Shown here in pieces: positions 1 to 7,790 of a DNA stretch of 38,831 nt; within the stretch, counting starts at the first letter, position 1, and every line of letters begins with the position of its first letter. This stretch comes from Ignavibacteria bacterium. Its GTDB lineage: Bacteria; Bacteroidota; Ignavibacteria; UBA10030. The translations under genes were made by a program, and so were the position numbers. The DNA lies in assembly GCA_016873755.1 (NCBI GenBank), contig VGWB01000010.1, forward strand, positions 1 through 38,831. Direction: 5' to 3'. Below the pieces are notes generated by a model. It had not been told where the DNA came from. It searched no databases and was given only the letters and a program-made list of their open reading frames with translations.

Positions 1-1189
1 GCTCCTTCAATGTCGGCGAGGCGACCCCGCTGAGGTGCAACGTGATCGCGGGAATAAGAGAGAGGTACCGCTCGAGCTGCCTCAATTCGCGCGGATTGGC
101 CCGACCTGTCGCAACCTTTGCGACGAGGCGCTCAAGGTCGCCGACCCTGCCCAGCTCTTCGCGAATCGTTCCCCGCAAGCCGTCATTGCCAAACAGCTCC
201 CTGACGGCAGCCAGTCGCTCTTGAATCGGCGCCAGCTTCTTGAGGGGCCGGTTGACCCACGCCTTGAGCAACCTGCCACCCATCGGTGTCTGCGTGCGAT
301 CGATGACCGAGAACAATGTGCCGTCAGACTGCCCCGTCATTGAGGAGGTAATCTCGAGGTTCCGCTTCGTTGAAGCGTCGAGAACCATGTAGTCACTCGT
401 ATCGAAGGGGGCGATCTTCTTGATATGCGGCAGGTTGGCTTTCTGGGTTTCCTGCAAGTAGTTCATGACCGCGCCCGAAGCCACGATTCCGATCCGGAGT
501 TCCTCGACACCAAAGCCCTTCAAAGTCTGCGTCTTGAAGTGGTTAACGAGCAGCTCATACGCGTAGTCGACATTGAATACCCAGTCTTCCACTTTCGTAT
601 AGAGCCCGCGGAACTTTTCCTTCAGTAGACTCTGGACGGTCTCTACGTCCCGTTTTTGCACGAGAAGCTCGGCCGGCTGAAGTATGCTGATCTGTTCCTG
701 GAGATTTTTCAGCGGGAACTCGGCTACGCCGAATTCTGCCGTCGACACATCGATGAACGCAAAGCCGATCGACTGCTCGCCGGTTGCCAGCGGAGACTGG
801 AGGGCGAGGGCGGCGAGGTAGTTGTTCTGCTTTTGCTCCAGGACCTTCTCAGAAAACGCGACACCTGGCGTCACGACTTCGATGACATCTCTCTTCACGA
901 TGCCCTTCGCGAGCTTTGGATCTTCCAATTGCTCGCAGATGGCTACCCGGTGCCCTGCCCTGAGCAGTTTCGGCAAGTACGCGTCGAGAGCGTGATACGG
1001 AAAACCCGCGAGCGGGACTTCTCCGGCTGCTCCGTTTCCTCGCTTGGTGAGCGTTATGCCCAGCACGCTCGCGGCAATCTTGGCATCCTCTTCGAACGTC
1101 TCATAGAAATCCCCCATGCGAAAGAGAAGGATCGTGTCAGGATGCTTCGCCTTCACCTGCTGGTATTGTCGCATAAGGGGCGTGGACAT
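1..1189 (-). CDS. mutS: DNA mismatch repair protein MutS, N-terminal part (cut by window edge)
   Basis: An open minus-strand frame starts at ATG 1189 and runs off the left edge with no stop, giving 396 N-terminal residues of a protein that is normally about 850-900. The start reads MSTPLMRQYQQVKAKHPDTI and is followed by FRMGDFYETFEEDA, which holds the Phe-x-Glu mismatch-reading motif of MutS domain I. The ICEQLEDP segment and the connector and lever regions follow. The ATPase domain would lie outside the window. MutS recognises base mismatches and small loops and recruits MutL. A purine-rich AGAGGAAG lies about 10 nt before the ATG as ribosome binding site. The family call is firm; the rest of the gene cannot be seen. 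Several plus-strand frames over this stretch are antisense shadows. Confidence 0.96.
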   Translation of the reverse strand, partial: MSTPLMRQYQQVKAKHPDTILLFRMGDFYETFEEDAKIAASVLGITLTKRGNGAAGEVPLAGFPYHALDAYLPKLLRAGHRVAICEQLEDPKLAKGIVKRDVIEVVTPGVAFSEKVLEQKQNNYLAALALQSPLATGEQSIGFAFIDVSTAEFGVAEFPLKNLQEQISILQPAELLVQKRDVETVQSLLKEKFRGLYTKVEDWVFNVDYAYELLVNHFKTQTLKGFGVEELRIGIVASGAVMNYLQETQKANLPHIKKIAPFDTSDYMVLDASTKRNLEITSSMTGQSDGTLFSVIDRTQTPMGGRLLKAWVNRPLKKLAPIQERLAAVRELFGNDGLRGTIREELGRVGDLERLVAKVATGRANPRELRQLERYLSLIPAITLHLSGVASPTLKE

Positions 1190-1223
1190 GAGAGAAAACT
1201 TCCTCTGCGATCAGAGCACACCT

Positions 1224-1247
1224 GATGCCCGCAACGGAGGGGGCATC
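1224..1247. other. Hairpin in the mutS upstream region
   Basis: GATGCCC at 1224-1230 pairs perfectly with GGGCATC at 1241-1247 across a 10-nt loop. It lies 35 nt before the mutS start, so it would be in the 5' leader if transcription begins upstream. No T-run follows on either strand, so it does not look like an intrinsic terminator. No clear mutS promoter could be placed. Function unknown. Confidence 0.35.
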
Positions 1248-1253
1248 GGAATC

Positions 1254-2048
1254 TCACGTACAAGATTCTTTCAGTGTTGAATATACAGAAACATCAACTC
1301 GGAGACAAATGGGACCTCGTCCTTTATCCGGGATAGAATCGAACCCGGACACGGATTGAGACGCGTTCGCGCTGAATCTATGGAAGAACCTCTCGGGGGC
1401 TCTTCGCGGATGTCGGGCTGCCGCCGGTTCCGGCGTCTTTCTGCGACCAAGCGCAAATCCCGCGATCCTTCTGAGCGTCTGAGAAAACGTTAGTCCGGCC
1501 TTCCCTGCGCTCTCCATCACTGCCACCCCCTCCGTCATATCCGGATTTGGATTCACCTCAAGCACGTAAACCCGTTTCTCTTTGAGCCGGATCCTACCTG
1601 GCTTGCAGCCGATAATTCGAGGGCATTCCGCGTGCAGCTCGGGGAAATCATGCTCAAGGATCGGGAGCACTTGCGGTTTGGCGTTGCCGAGAGCGGACAC
1701 GCGCAGTGTTCGTGGCTCGAGTCATCCCGTAAATGTTCCCCGCGAAGGAAGACCACATCTTGGGGGTCTCTCCGCGAGACCTGCAGTAGGGATAGAAGCT
1801 GATCCTGGCTATTGACGACTATGACGCGAAAACCCTCGGAGCGCGGAGCCTTGGCAATTGCTTCGTAGTCCTCCGTCACCGTCGTGACGCGGATATCGTA
1901 TTCCGGCTTGAGATCGAGTGTGGACCGATCCACAGACCGTAACTTCTCGTATTCGTGCGGCTCCCACGTCGTTCAAAATGACTGCAACCGAGAGCTTCTT
2001 TCGACCTATAGGCACTCTTAGAATTGCCAATGATCTCGACAGCGGCAA
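1254..2048 (-). pseudogene. Decayed D-Ala-D-Ala ligase-like ATP-grasp gene
   Basis: Pieces of one ATP-grasp protein lie in order on the minus strand but in different frames. The N-terminal strand (KKLSVAVILNDVGA) is near 2010-1960. The next segment (HEYEKLRSVDRSTLDLKPEY and on to DVVFLRG) is in another frame near 1965-1760. The last (ALGNAKPQVLPILEHDFPEL, then RVYVLEVNPNPDMTEG and MESAGKAGLTFSQTLRRIAG) is in a third frame near 1695-1450. The VLEVNPNPD segment is the C-terminal metal/ATP-binding strand of the D-alanine-D-alanine ligase family. The central ATP-binding region between CPRIIG and RVYVLEVN is missing, and the remains are well short of an intact enzyme of about 300 residues. At least two frameshifts plus internal deletion mean no functional product. 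Everything past about 1440 is probably not native coding. It diverges from the C39-like gene. Confidence 0.8.
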
Positions 2049-2062
2049 CAGGAAAAAGGGTG

Positions 2063-2091
2063 TTGAAATTCCTGCAAAGTTTGGGTAGAAT
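2063..2091 (+). promoter_or_regulatory. Promoter for the C39-like peptidase gene
   Basis: TTGAAA at 2063-2068 and TAGAAT at 2086-2091 are separated by exactly 17 nt, a good sigma-70-type match. It lies 35 nt upstream of ATG 2126, with AAGGAG at 2108-2113 between. The position also argues against an upstream in-frame start at 2024, which would precede the promoter. Confidence 0.55.
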
Positions 2092-2125
2092 CTGCTGGTT
2101 CCTCAGTAAGGAGTCATCGAATACT

Positions 2126-3004
2126 ATGGCTTTCTATCCTCAACCGAATCTCTGGCAGTGCGGTCCGTTTGCCCTGAAGCACGCTCTTGTCACTCTCGGG
2201 ATATCCGCTGACGAGGACCACATCTCCGACTTCGCCGGCACGCGATGGTGGTCAGGCACCGATGAACTTCAACTGGCGAAGGCGGCGCGCCAGTTTGACT
2301 GTGATCTTCTGATGACCCGCCGATACGATGCCCAGACCGCGCGCCGCGAACTGACAAGTTATCTGCGTCGCGGAATCCCCGCATTGCTGTGCGTGCATGA
2401 ATGGACGCACTGGGTAACCACCGTCAAACAAGAGCAGGGGAAATTCATCATTCTGGACAGCAGGGACAAAGCAGTTTTGACCATCTTGTCATGGCGTGAT
2501 TTGCGTGAGCAGTGGGCATATCACGAGCGTGACGAACAGGATAGAACGGCGGTGCAAACGATCTTCGATTTCCACCCGGTGGTTCCCCGCTTCCGCGTGC
2601 GAACCAAAGCGAAGTTCTCGCTCGCCCGCGCACACTTCCTGCGAAAGCGGTCGAACCGCGAATTCTCGAGATTGTGGGATCAATACCTCGCCGACCTTCT
2701 GAACATGTGCAAACCACGCACACCGCTCAGCGCAAAGGTCATTTCACTCGGAGAGTTCATGCGCCGCCACCAGACAATGATTGTCGACCAGGTCGATCTG
2801 TGGCACGGGTGGATTGAGCGGAGTCAAGCGAAGCGTATCCTCAACCAGCTACACTTCGTAGCCGATACGTACGGCCTGGTTGTTCCGGCGCAGGACGAAA
2901 AGCGGACAATCGCAGGAATCACGGCGCTCCTCACCCTCTGGGCCGCCAGCCAGTACGGCGTCCTTCCCGTCTATCAAGCCCCGCACAAAAGAAAACGACG
3001 CTAA
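2126..3004 (+). CDS. C39-like papain-fold cysteine peptidase, stand-alone
   Basis: 292 residues from ATG 2126, preceded by a good ribosome binding site (AAGGAG, 12 nt upstream). The N-terminus has the QCGPFALKHAL motif with a catalytic Cys at about residue 12 and the Gln just before it. A histidine follows in CVHEWTHWV and an aspartate in ILDSRD, giving the Cys-His-Asp order of the Peptidase_C39-like group. There is no signal peptide and no ABC transporter domain, so it is not a bacteriocin exporter and probably acts in the cytoplasm. About 150 C-terminal residues, rich in Arg and Lys and ending in HKRKRR, match nothing I recognise. Its divergent neighbour is a dead ATP-grasp ligase gene; the two may once have worked as a ligase/peptidase pair, which is inference. 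Substrate unknown. Confidence 0.72.
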   Translation: MAFYPQPNLWQCGPFALKHALVTLGISADEDHISDFAGTRWWSGTDELQLAKAARQFDCDLLMTRRYDAQTARRELTSYLRRGIPALLCVHEWTHWVTTVKQEQGKFIILDSRDKAVLTILSWRDLREQWAYHERDEQDRTAVQTIFDFHPVVPRFRVRTKAKFSLARAHFLRKRSNREFSRLWDQYLADLLNMCKPRTPLSAKVISLGEFMRRHQTMIVDQVDLWHGWIERSQAKRILNQLHFVADTYGLVVPAQDEKRTIAGITALLTLWAASQYGVLPVYQAPHKRKRR

Positions 3005-3202
3005 GATCCCGCCTCGCTTCACGTCGAGTCACGGAAGAAGCGACACAGAAAAGGCCGCGAGCTTGTCGGCTCCGACACGTTTCTTTTCGCGCACAAGCCT
3101 CCATGCGCCACCTGTCAGAGGTCTCCCACCCAGCTTCGTTGGATTGGGATCCTCCGCAGTTTCTTGTCTCTGTCACGTACCGCGAAACCATTCGTGAACA
3201 CG

Positions 3203-3230
3203 AAAAAAAATCCCGCCCAGCAGCGGGATT
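3203..3230 (-). terminator. Rho-independent terminator of the surE-pfp unit
   Basis: AATCCCGC (3209-3216) and GCGGGATT (3223-3230) form a perfect 8-bp stem with a 6-nt loop. The A-run at 3203-3210 becomes a T-run after the stem on the minus strand. It lies about 35 nt past the stop of the phosphofructokinase gene. From 3005 to 3202 I see no gene. Confidence 0.85.
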
Positions 3231-3263
3231 GTCAAATTGGCTACATCAATGGAGCGTGTGTGC

Positions 3264-4424
3264 TCAATAAAGGAACATTGGTTTGCCCAACAGGTGGGCA
3301 ACCTTCGGGCGGTAGTTTTCCACGTCGTACAGTTCAGGTACATCGACTCGTTTCACACCTTGAGTCAGAGTCTCGATCGGCACGGTGGTGTACTTGCCTT
3401 CGCGGAGCGCCACCATTATCCCGGTGTCTCTCTTCATTGCCAGGTCCGTCGCAAGGCTCGCATAGCTGATCGCTACCATCCGGTCAAGGGCATCCGGTTC
3501 ACCACTGCGCATCAGATAAGCGACCTGCTGATACACGATATGCACACCGAGAATCTTCTTCAATGCTTGCTCTGTGACAGCGCCGATTCCACCAAGCTTC
3601 CGGTGACCGTACGCGTCGGCTTCACCGTATTCGACAACCTGCCCGCCGATGAGATGGGCGCCTTCTGAGATCGTGACTATTGCGTAACTGCTTGGATTGT
3701 TTGCCTTGTCCTGTGCGACATATCTCGCGAGTTTCTCCACATCGAAGGGTACTTCAGAAATGAGCGCGCGATCGACACCGGCAAGATATGCCGAAATCAG
3801 CGATGTCTCACCGGAGTTACGGCCGAAGAGCTCCACAACAGCCACACGCTCGTGCGAGCCCGCCACCGTCCGAAGCGACGTGATGAAGTCAACGCTTCGC
3901 GTAACCGCCGTCGAAAAGCCGATGCAGTAGTCGGTGCCGAACACATCGTTGTCCATGGTCTTCGGGATAGCGATTACCGGGAGTCCCTCCTTGTGCATTC
4001 GGACTCCATAGCTCTGCGTGTCGTCACCACCGATCGTAATGAGCACGTCGATCTTGAGGTGCTCAATGACTTTGAGGATATGGGGCGTGAAGTCGAGTCC
4101 CTTTTCTTTGTCCGCCTTGTCATGCTCAGGGGTTTTCAAGAACGCTGGGACATCACTTGGTTTCACTTTTCCCGGATTCGTTCGCGAGGTATGGAGGACC
4201 GTTCCCCCCGAACGATCGATCGTCCGCGTATTCAGCTTGTTAAGAACGATGTAGTTCTTCCCTTCGTTGTCCGTTCGATTGGGATCATAATTGAAAAGAC
4301 CGCCCCAACCTCTCCGGATTCCAATGACTTCTGCTCCATTGTCGATTGCCCGGTACACAATCGCCTTGATGCAGGGATTCAGCCCCGGCACATCACCACC
4401 GCCAGTCAAAATGCCAATTCTCAT
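3264..4424 (-). CDS. pfp: 6-phosphofructokinase, probably pyrophosphate-dependent
   Basis: 386 residues, full-length PFK fold starting [17 protein letters not shown]. It phosphorylates fructose 6-phosphate to fructose 1,6-bisphosphate in glycolysis. Two diagnostic positions decide the phosphoryl donor. The IGGDD motif (about residues 131-135) has Asp where ATP enzymes such as E. coli PfkA have Gly104. The PKTMDND motif (154-160) has Lys where ATP enzymes have Gly124. Both are the residues of PPi-dependent enzymes, whose reaction is reversible. The catalytic TMDND aspartates and the [11 protein letters not shown] region are intact. The gene follows surE by 23 nt and ends at a terminator, so it is the last gene of its unit. 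The PFK family is certain; PPi use is inferred from residues and could be mixed specificity. Confidence 0.93.
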   Translation of the reverse strand: MRIGILTGGGDVPGLNPCIKAIVYRAIDNGAEVIGIRRGWGGLFNYDPNRTDNEGKNYIVLNKLNTRTIDRSGGTVLHTSRTNPGKVKPSDVPAFLKTPEHDKADKEKGLDFTPHILKVIEHLKIDVLITIGGDDTQSYGVRMHKEGLPVIAIPKTMDNDVFGTDYCIGFSTAVTRSVDFITSLRTVAGSHERVAVVELFGRNSGETSLISAYLAGVDRALISEVPFDVEKLARYVAQDKANNPSSYAIVTISEGAHLIGGQVVEYGEADAYGHRKLGGIGAVTEQALKKILGVHIVYQQVAYLMRSGEPDALDRMVAISYASLATDLAMKRDTGIMVALREGKYTTVPIETLTQGVKRVDVPELYDVENYRPKVAHLLGKPMFLY

Positions 4425-4447
4425 TGTTCATTTCCCCCTGTTCGTTA

Positions 4448-5242
4448 CTATTTGAGTTTGTGGATACCCCAGCGCTTCATCGTTTCGAGCATGGGATAAT
4501 CGGTGAGATCGTAATGAATTGGGGTGACCGAGACATACTGATTCCGAACTGCAGCCTGGTCAAAATGCAAGCCGGTATCGCTGTCCTCCAGTGCGCCCGT
4601 CAACCAGTAGTATTCCTTGTTCGCGGGGTCGCGACGAAGCTCAAACACATCATTCCATATTGCCCGTCCCTGCCGGGTCACGACAACGCCCCGAATCTCA
4701 TCCTCGGGTATGGCCGGAACGTTGACGTTGAGCAGTGTTCCTTCCGGCAATCCCTTGCGAGCCACAATCAGCGCAAGTTTGCGGGCAAACCTTGCAGCGT
4801 AGCGGAAATCTGCCGGCCCGTAGGTCGTTAGCGAGACAGCGATCGAAGGAATTCCCAGGATGGTACCTTCGGTCGCTGCAGAGACGGTTCCTGAGTAGAT
4901 GATACTGATCGCCGTGTTAGCTCCGTGGTTCACACCGGAAACGAGCAGGTCCGGCTTTTCCTTCAAGAGCGCCTTCACAGCGAGCTTGACACTGTCCGCA
5001 GGTGTTCCTTCAACAGCGTAGCCGAAGAAGACCCCGTCCTTCTTGAACTCCTTGGCCCGGAGCGGATAGTTCATGGTGATCGCATGGCCGATTGCGCTCT
5101 GCTGCTTGTCGGGCGCCACCGCGAAGACAGAGCCAATTCTCCTTAGCTCTTGCACGAGGGCATAGAGGCCCGGGGCGTCGATACCGTCATCGTTCGAAAC
5201 AAGGATCCGGAGTCTCTTCTTGTTGGCTGCCACTTTCACCAT
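4448..5242 (-). CDS. surE: 5'/3'-nucleotidase SurE
   Basis: 264 residues from ATG 5242. SurE is a metal-dependent phosphatase that dephosphorylates nucleoside monophosphates in the cytoplasm. The metal site is visible: ILVSNDDG with paired Asp at 18-19, the Ser of DKQQSAIGH, and the Asn of SGVNHGAN. AVEGTPADSVKLA is also typical. The frame could open two codons earlier at TTG 5248, but ATG is preferred. A Bacteroidota-type promoter lies so close (TTTG ends 4 nt before the ATG) that transcription might begin at the start codon itself, giving a leaderless mRNA; no clear Shine-Dalgarno is present. It is 116 nt downstream of panB and 23 nt upstream of pfp, so surE-pfp may be a sub-operon. Confidence 0.95.
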   Translation of the reverse strand: MVKVAANKKRLRILVSNDDGIDAPGLYALVQELRRIGSVFAVAPDKQQSAIGHAITMNYPLRAKEFKKDGVFFGYAVEGTPADSVKLAVKALLKEKPDLLVSGVNHGANTAISIIYSGTVSAATEGTILGIPSIAVSLTTYGPADFRYAARFARKLALIVARKGLPEGTLLNVNVPAIPEDEIRGVVVTRQGRAIWNDVFELRRDPANKEYYWLTGALEDSDTGLHFDQAAVRNQYVSVTPIHYDLTDYPMLETMKRWGIHKLK

Positions 5243-5245
5243 AAG

Positions 5246-5276
5246 CAAAGGTATCCAGAATTCATGTTCGGCACAA
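5246..5276 (-). promoter_or_regulatory. Bacteroidota-type promoter abutting the surE start
   Basis: On the minus strand, TTG (5276-5274), 20 nt, then TACCTTTG (5253-5246) match the TTG/TAnnTTTG consensus. With the usual placement of the TAnnTTTG box, the first transcribed base would be near 5242, the A of the surE ATG. The same spacing is seen in the clpC promoter of this window. Confidence 0.5.
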
Positions 5277-5358
5277 TGTCATGCGCCAAATGCCCCATGT
5301 CCGTCTCGCCCCACCTCCGCTCGCGCCGGAGTGCGTGGTGAACAGAGAAGAAAACCGA

Positions 5359-6183
5359 CTAGTAGCTCTCATCTTTCGACGGGAAGGCGTGTTGTTTCAC
5401 ATCGCGGACATAGTTCCGAACGGACTCCCGGATCGTCGTCGCAAGGGTTGCATATTGACGAACAAATCGGGGTCTGAAATCTTCGTAGAGACCGAGCATA
5501 TCTGAAACAACAAGTACCTGACCGTCGCAGTGTGCTCCGGCGCCTATTCCAATCGTGGGGACGTCGAGCGATCGTGTCACCTGCCCCGCGAGCCGAGCAG
5601 GGATCTTCTCCAGAACGAGAGCGAACGCTCCAGCCTGCTCAAGGATTTTCGCCTCTTTGAGAATCCCTTTGGCCTCGGAGGGACTGACCCCTCGGGGCTG
5701 ATAGCCGCCAAACTGGTGGATAGATTGCGGCGTCAGCCCCAAATGCGCCATCACGGGTATGCCCGCTTGAGACGTCCTCTGGATCAGGTCAGCCACGCGC
5801 TCACCCCCTTCGAACTTCACGCCCCCCGCACCTGTCTCCTTCATGACCCTCCCGGCGTTTCGAAACCCTTCCTCCGCACTCGGCTGGTAACTCATGAAGG
5901 GCATATCCACGATGACCATAGCCCGATCGACTCCGCGCACAACAGCCTTCGCATGATAGATCATCTCTTCCAGGGTTACAGGAATGGTCGTCTCATGCCC
6001 TTGGAAAACCATCCCGAGCGAATCGCCGACCAGAATAATATCGACGCCGACTTCGTCAAGGATCCGCGCTGTGACGAAATCGTAAGCTGTGAGGCACGCG
6101 ATGCTTGTTCCTTCTTGCTTCATTGAAGCGATCACCCGCGTCGTGACCCGCTTCGGACCCGATATGATAGGAGTATCCTTCAT
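5359..6183 (-). CDS. panB: 3-methyl-2-oxobutanoate hydroxymethyltransferase PanB
   Basis: 274 residues from ATG 6183. PanB transfers a hydroxymethyl group from 5,10-methylene-tetrahydrofolate to 2-oxoisovalerate, making ketopantoate for pantothenate and CoA. Family marks are [33 protein letters not shown] (metal-binding Asp), [31 protein letters not shown] and the catalytic-Glu segment ALVLEKIP. The frame stays open upstream to 6276, but those residues overlap lipM and look unlike PanB. The start at 6183 has GGTGGAG directly before it and overlaps the lipM stop by 4 nt (ATGA), implying translational coupling. It is a metabolic gene at the end of an otherwise lipid A/envelope operon. Confidence 0.95.
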   Translation of the reverse strand: MKDTPIISGPKRVTTRVIASMKQEGTSIACLTAYDFVTARILDEVGVDIILVGDSLGMVFQGHETTIPVTLEEMIYHAKAVVRGVDRAMVIVDMPFMSYQPSAEEGFRNAGRVMKETGAGGVKFEGGERVADLIQRTSQAGIPVMAHLGLTPQSIHQFGGYQPRGVSPSEAKGILKEAKILEQAGAFALVLEKIPARLAGQVTRSLDVPTIGIGAGAHCDGQVLVVSDMLGLYEDFRPRFVRQYATLATTIRESVRNYVRDVKQHAFPSKDESY

Positions 6184-6998
6184 GACTCCACCGCCGCAGA
6201 CGTGTATCGCGAGGGCTGAGTGTCGATTCGGGAATCCCGCGGGCGCATCTCCGCATCCTCGAACCTGATTCCCCAAGAATCCTCGAAGCCGCGCCGGACC
6301 GCTTGGGCTACATCGTCAAATGCGACCCTTCTCTCCAATATTGTAAAGATGTCGATCGTTTTCTCCTCGAGCTCCCGGCGAAGGGCTCGTCGGCCTCCCT
6401 CATCAACCATCCTGAAGAAATCAACGATCCGCAGATGATCAGGACCGAGAAGGATCGACCCGTGTTGGAGCACTACCTCCTCCCCTGATCCTGAGGTATG
6501 TGCGAACCGCCGCTGCGCACTCCCCACAAGCTTCCTGCCGTTGACGTGGATTTCATAGCGTGCCGCGCTGGAGAAGCAAGCTGCGGAGGAGGAGAGCCTG
6601 TAGAGTGATGGAAAATGATGCTGCGATTTTTCGAGGCGAGCATCGATGCCGATGGTGCGCAGACCATGCACAAGGGCCTTGCTGATTCTTTGGTAGGCGT
6701 CCAGGACACTCGCCCGCTCGGCGATCATGATGACGCTGTACGTCAGCTCCTCAGAATGGAGAATTGCCCGACCACCTGTCGGCCGCCGGACAACATCGAT
6801 CCCGGCCTCAGCACATTTCTGAACGTCGATCTCGTCCAACGATTGATGCCACCCCAAGGAAATGGCCGGTGGTTTCCAGCCGTAGACGCGAAGGGTACAG
6901 GGCCCGTCCGCCGCGCAGAGCGCGCGGGCGCGACTCTCATCGTACTCCATATTGAATGCCCCGTCGCGGCATCCGGTATGTTCAAATCGCCAAACCAT
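6180..6998 (-). CDS. lipM: Octanoyltransferase LipM-like (biotin/lipoate protein ligase fold)
   Basis: 272 residues of the BPL/LplA/LipB fold. The [11 protein letters not shown] motif (about 71-81) is the substrate loop. [20 protein letters not shown] places a Cys at about 141 and the conserved Lys at about 156. That Cys is the catalytic residue of LipM-type octanoyl-ACP:protein N-octanoyltransferases and is absent from typical LplA lipoate ligases, so endogenous lipoate synthesis is the preferred role. GSAQRRF and LQHGSILL follow as expected. It starts 3 nt after the lpxA stop and its stop overlaps panB. The C-terminal 60 residues are poorly conserved. Lipoate-protein ligase A is the main alternative. 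No lipA is visible in the window. Confidence 0.8.
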   Translation of the reverse strand: MVWRFEHTGCRDGAFNMEYDESRARALCAADGPCTLRVYGWKPPAISLGWHQSLDEIDVQKCAEAGIDVVRRPTGGRAILHSEELTYSVIMIAERASVLDAYQRISKALVHGLRTIGIDARLEKSQHHFPSLYRLSSSAACFSSAARYEIHVNGRKLVGSAQRRFAHTSGSGEEVVLQHGSILLGPDHLRIVDFFRMVDEGGRRALRRELEEKTIDIFTILERRVAFDDVAQAVRRGFEDSWGIRFEDAEMRPRDSRIDTQPSRYTSAAVES

Positions 6999-7001
6999 TA
7001 T

Positions 7002-7790
7002 TCAATGGGCATAGCCCGAGACGATCCCCCGTTTGCTCTTCGCGATGAAGTCCAAAAGGTTTTGCACCTCAGGGATCGGTTCGATTTCCTGTCTGATACG
7101 TGCAACGGCTTGGGAGACATTGAGATTGGAACGATACAGCAAGCGGAATGCTCTGTCCAGAAGCTCGATGGTGTGCGGAGCGAATCCTCGCCGCCGAAGG
7201 CCGATAATGTTCAGCCCTTCGCAGATCAGCGGCTCGTTCGCCGCCAGGACGTATGGGGGCACATCCTTCACAACGCGGAATCCTCCACCGATCATGGCGT
7301 GGTCGCCAACCATGCAGAACTGATGGATGGGCGTCAGTCCGCCGATGATGACCCAATCTCCAAGCGTGACATGCCCTCCCAAGGCAACACAGTTCGCAAG
7401 AATCACGTTGTCTCCGACGACGCAGTCGTGAGCCACATGCGCATACGCCATGAACAGAGAGTTGCTGCCAATCGTAGTCTTTCCGCTGCTGACTGTTCCC
7501 CGGTTCAGCGTAACAAACTCTCGCACGACAGCCCTGTCGCCGAGCTCCAGGATGGTGGGTTCTCCCTTGTATTTCAGATCCTGCGGAGGACCGCCCACCG
7601 CGGCAAAGGAGTGAATCCTGCACTCACGACCAACACGGGCTCCGCTGTGGATGACGGCATGAGCCCCTACCCACGTCCCATCTCCTATCGCTGCGTCATC
7701 CTCAACAACCGTGAAGGGACCTATGTGAACATTTTCTCCAAGAATGGCTTTCGGACTGACAACGGCGTGGGGATCGAGACGGACTGGCAT
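7002..7790 (-). CDS. lpxA: Acyl-ACP--UDP-N-acetylglucosamine O-acyltransferase LpxA
   Basis: 262 residues. LpxA attaches an R-3-hydroxyacyl chain to the 3-OH of UDP-GlcNAc, the first step of lipid A synthesis. The N-terminal two-thirds is a hexapeptide-repeat left-handed beta-helix (ILGENVHIGPFTVVEDDAAI and so on). GGPPQDLKYKGEPT and the AYAHVAHDC segment, whose second His (about 121) matches catalytic His125 of E. coli, are present, as is PIHQFCMVGDHAMIGG. The C-terminal helical domain (IIGLRRRGF onward) completes the chain. Its ATG overlaps the stop of lpxC/fabZ by one base (TAATG), a translational coupling arrangement. The usual E. coli neighbour lpxB is not here. Confidence 0.96.
   Translation of the reverse strand: MPVRLDPHAVVSPKAILGENVHIGPFTVVEDDAAIGDGTWVGAHAVIHSGARVGRECRIHSFAAVGGPPQDLKYKGEPTILELGDRAVVREFVTLNRGTVSSGKTTIGSNSLFMAYAHVAHDCVVGDNVILANCVALGGHVTLGDWVIIGGLTPIHQFCMVGDHAMIGGGFRVVKDVPPYVLAANEPLICEGLNIIGLRRRGFAPHTIELLDRAFRLLYRSNLNVSQAVARIRQEIEPIPEVQNLLDFIAKSKRGIVSGYAH

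Noticed and set aside
656-1225. 189-residue plus-strand frame
   Set aside because: It is antisense to the clear mutS N-terminus and matches no known protein pattern.
2024-2125. Upstream start for the C39-like gene
   Set aside because: It would begin before the matched promoter; ATG 2126 has the ribosome binding site.
6184-6276. N-terminal extension of PanB
   Set aside because: It overlaps lipM and has no PanB-like residues; the ATGA overlap supports 6183.
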